NCBI GenBank assembly: GCA_022708585.1
Contig: JAKIYJ010000093.1
Coordinates: 1 to 6,224 of the forward strand
DNA length: 6,224 bases
Source of the DNA: Bacteroidota bacterium
Lineage (GTDB): Bacteria > Bacteroidota > Bacteroidia > Bacteroidales > JAKIYJ01
Reading direction: 5' to 3'
Position numbers and translations under genes: made by a program. Below, in pieces: positions 5,387 through 6,224 of this stretch; the stretch's first letter is position 1, and each line of letters starts with the position of its first letter. The notes under the pieces were generated by a model. It saw only the letters and a list, made by a program, of their open reading frames with translations. It was not told the DNA's origin and made no database searches.

Positions 5387-6224
5387 TCATTTACTTTTAT
5401 CAGGGAATGGAGGGATATCGGGCAAATTTGAAGGATAATTTTTCATTTCTTCCATAATAACTTCAATAGCCTTATTAAGTTGTTCGTCTTCGCCTGCATA
5501 TTCTTTGGCAGGATCATTATCAATATAAATATCAGGATCAATGCCATAGCCTTCAATAATCCAGTTGGTTCCGTCAACAGCATAATGAGAAAATTCCGGT
5601 TTTGATAAAGAGCCTCCATCAATAAAAGGCAAACTGCCTCTTATTCCAACAACCCCTCCCCATGTTCTAACACCTATCAGTTTTCCTATTTTCATTTGCT
5701 TAAATTGATATGGAAAAAGGTCGCCATCGGAAGCCGAATAAGCATCAATAAGGCATACTTTTGGTCCATAAACCATAGCCAATTGTCCACCAGATGGTCT
5801 TGTATTTCTTGACATTTTCATCAATACCATTTCTCTATTCAATCTTTCAATAATCATAGGAGAAACATTGCCTCCTCCATTGCCCCTATCATCAATAATT
5901 AAAGCTCTTTTTGATAATTGGGGGTAAAAATATTTAGCAAATTCATTTAAACCCTGAACACCCATATCAGGTATGTGAATATAACCAACCTTACCATTTG
6001 TGGCTTCATTAACCTTACGAATATTTTCCTGGACCCAATTATAATAATACAAATGACTTTCATCAGCAAGAGGAATAACAATAGTTTTACGACTGCCTTT
6101 TAGTTCTGGCTTACTGTTTACGGTTAGTTCAACTTGTTTGCCAGAAGTATTAACAAGCAACTTATAAATATCATCAGTATTGTTGACAGCCTGACCATTA
6201 ACAGCTATAATATATTCACCTTCA
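5387..6224 (-). CDS. Tricorn-like S41 family peptidase, C-terminal part, partial at window end
   Basis: The frame is open to the window edge (first full codon at 6223-6221), so this is the last 278 residues of a longer protein; the TTG at 6160 is internal. Numbering from the edge, residues 1-36 are the end of a PDZ domain (GEYIIAVNGQAV), which binds peptide C-termini. The S41 serine-protease core follows: VGYIHIPDMG (79-88), DDRGNGGG (111-118), and YSASDGDLFPY (162-172) with the probable nucleophile Ser165 (codon 5731-5729). WGGVVGIRG (188-196) comes next, and then IIEGYGIDPDI (222-232), whose Glu224 fits the tricorn-type catalytic Glu. This arrangement matches tricorn-like proteases, which trim peptides; Bacteroidota homologs are usually about 1,000 residues with an N-terminal beta-propeller, not visible here. 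The cargo gene lies 92 bases downstream on the same strand; a functional link is not shown. Confidence 0.93.
   Translation of the reverse strand, partial: EGEYIIAVNGQAVNNTDDIYKLLVNTSGKQVELTVNSKPELKGSRKTIVIPLADESHLYYYNWVQENIRKVNEATNGKVGYIHIPDMGVQGLNEFAKYFYPQLSKRALIIDDRGNGGGNVSPMIIERLNREMVLMKMSRNTRPSGGQLAMVYGPKVCLIDAYSASDGDLFPYQFKQMKIGKLIGVRTWGGVVGIRGSLPFIDGGSLSKPEFSHYAVDGTNWIIEGYGIDPDIYIDNDPAKEYAGEDEQLNKAIEVIMEEMKNYPSNLPDIPPFPDKSK

Noticed and set aside
6158..6160. TTG as a possible start of the S41 protease
   Set aside because: The frame continues upstream to the window edge with clear PDZ-domain sequence (GEYIIAVNGQAV), so the TTG is an internal Leu codon.
1..6224. CRISPR array, tRNA or rRNA gene, insertion sequence or other mobile element
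   Set aside because: No spaced direct repeats, no cloverleaf-like sequence, no transposase or integrase coding sequence and no terminal inverted repeats were seen; the window is almost fully occupied by recognisable genes.

Overview
The window looks like an AT-rich chromosome segment (roughly one third G+C by eye) from a member of the Bacteroidota. Three things point there: a PorP/SprF-family outer-membrane protein, a secreted protein with a gliding-motility-associated (type B, type IX secretion) C-terminal domain, and start codons preceded by A/T-rich leaders without a Shine-Dalgarno sequence. The order or family cannot be fixed from this stretch. All genes look ordinary for the phylum; I found no clearly novel system.

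Left part, plus strand (1-1258): the 3' end of rpsB (ribosomal protein S2, with a long charged tail) followed after 22 bases by a complete tsf (elongation factor Ts). This is the classic translation operon.

Centre (1294-2477): a NUDIX hydrolase on the minus strand, convergent with tsf, and a small SRPBCC-fold protein on the plus strand, divergent from the NUDIX gene. Their shared 146-base intergenic region holds a candidate Bacteroidota-type promoter and two overlapping dyad symmetries. As I recall, pyrE usually sits beside these two genes in many Bacteroidota; it is absent here.

Right part, minus strand (2523-6224): three co-directional genes. The first in transcription order is a tricorn-like S41 protease whose start lies beyond the window. 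Next, after 92 bases, is a 568-residue secreted protein with an Ig-like domain, one SprB-like repeat and a type B sorting domain. Last, 31 bases further, is a PorP/SprF-family protein, the usual partner of such cargo. This PorP/SprF gene is split by a one-base frame disruption near 2877-2896; both halves are otherwise intact and together would give about 344 residues. Whether this is a real pseudogene, a recoded gene or a sequence error cannot be decided from the window.
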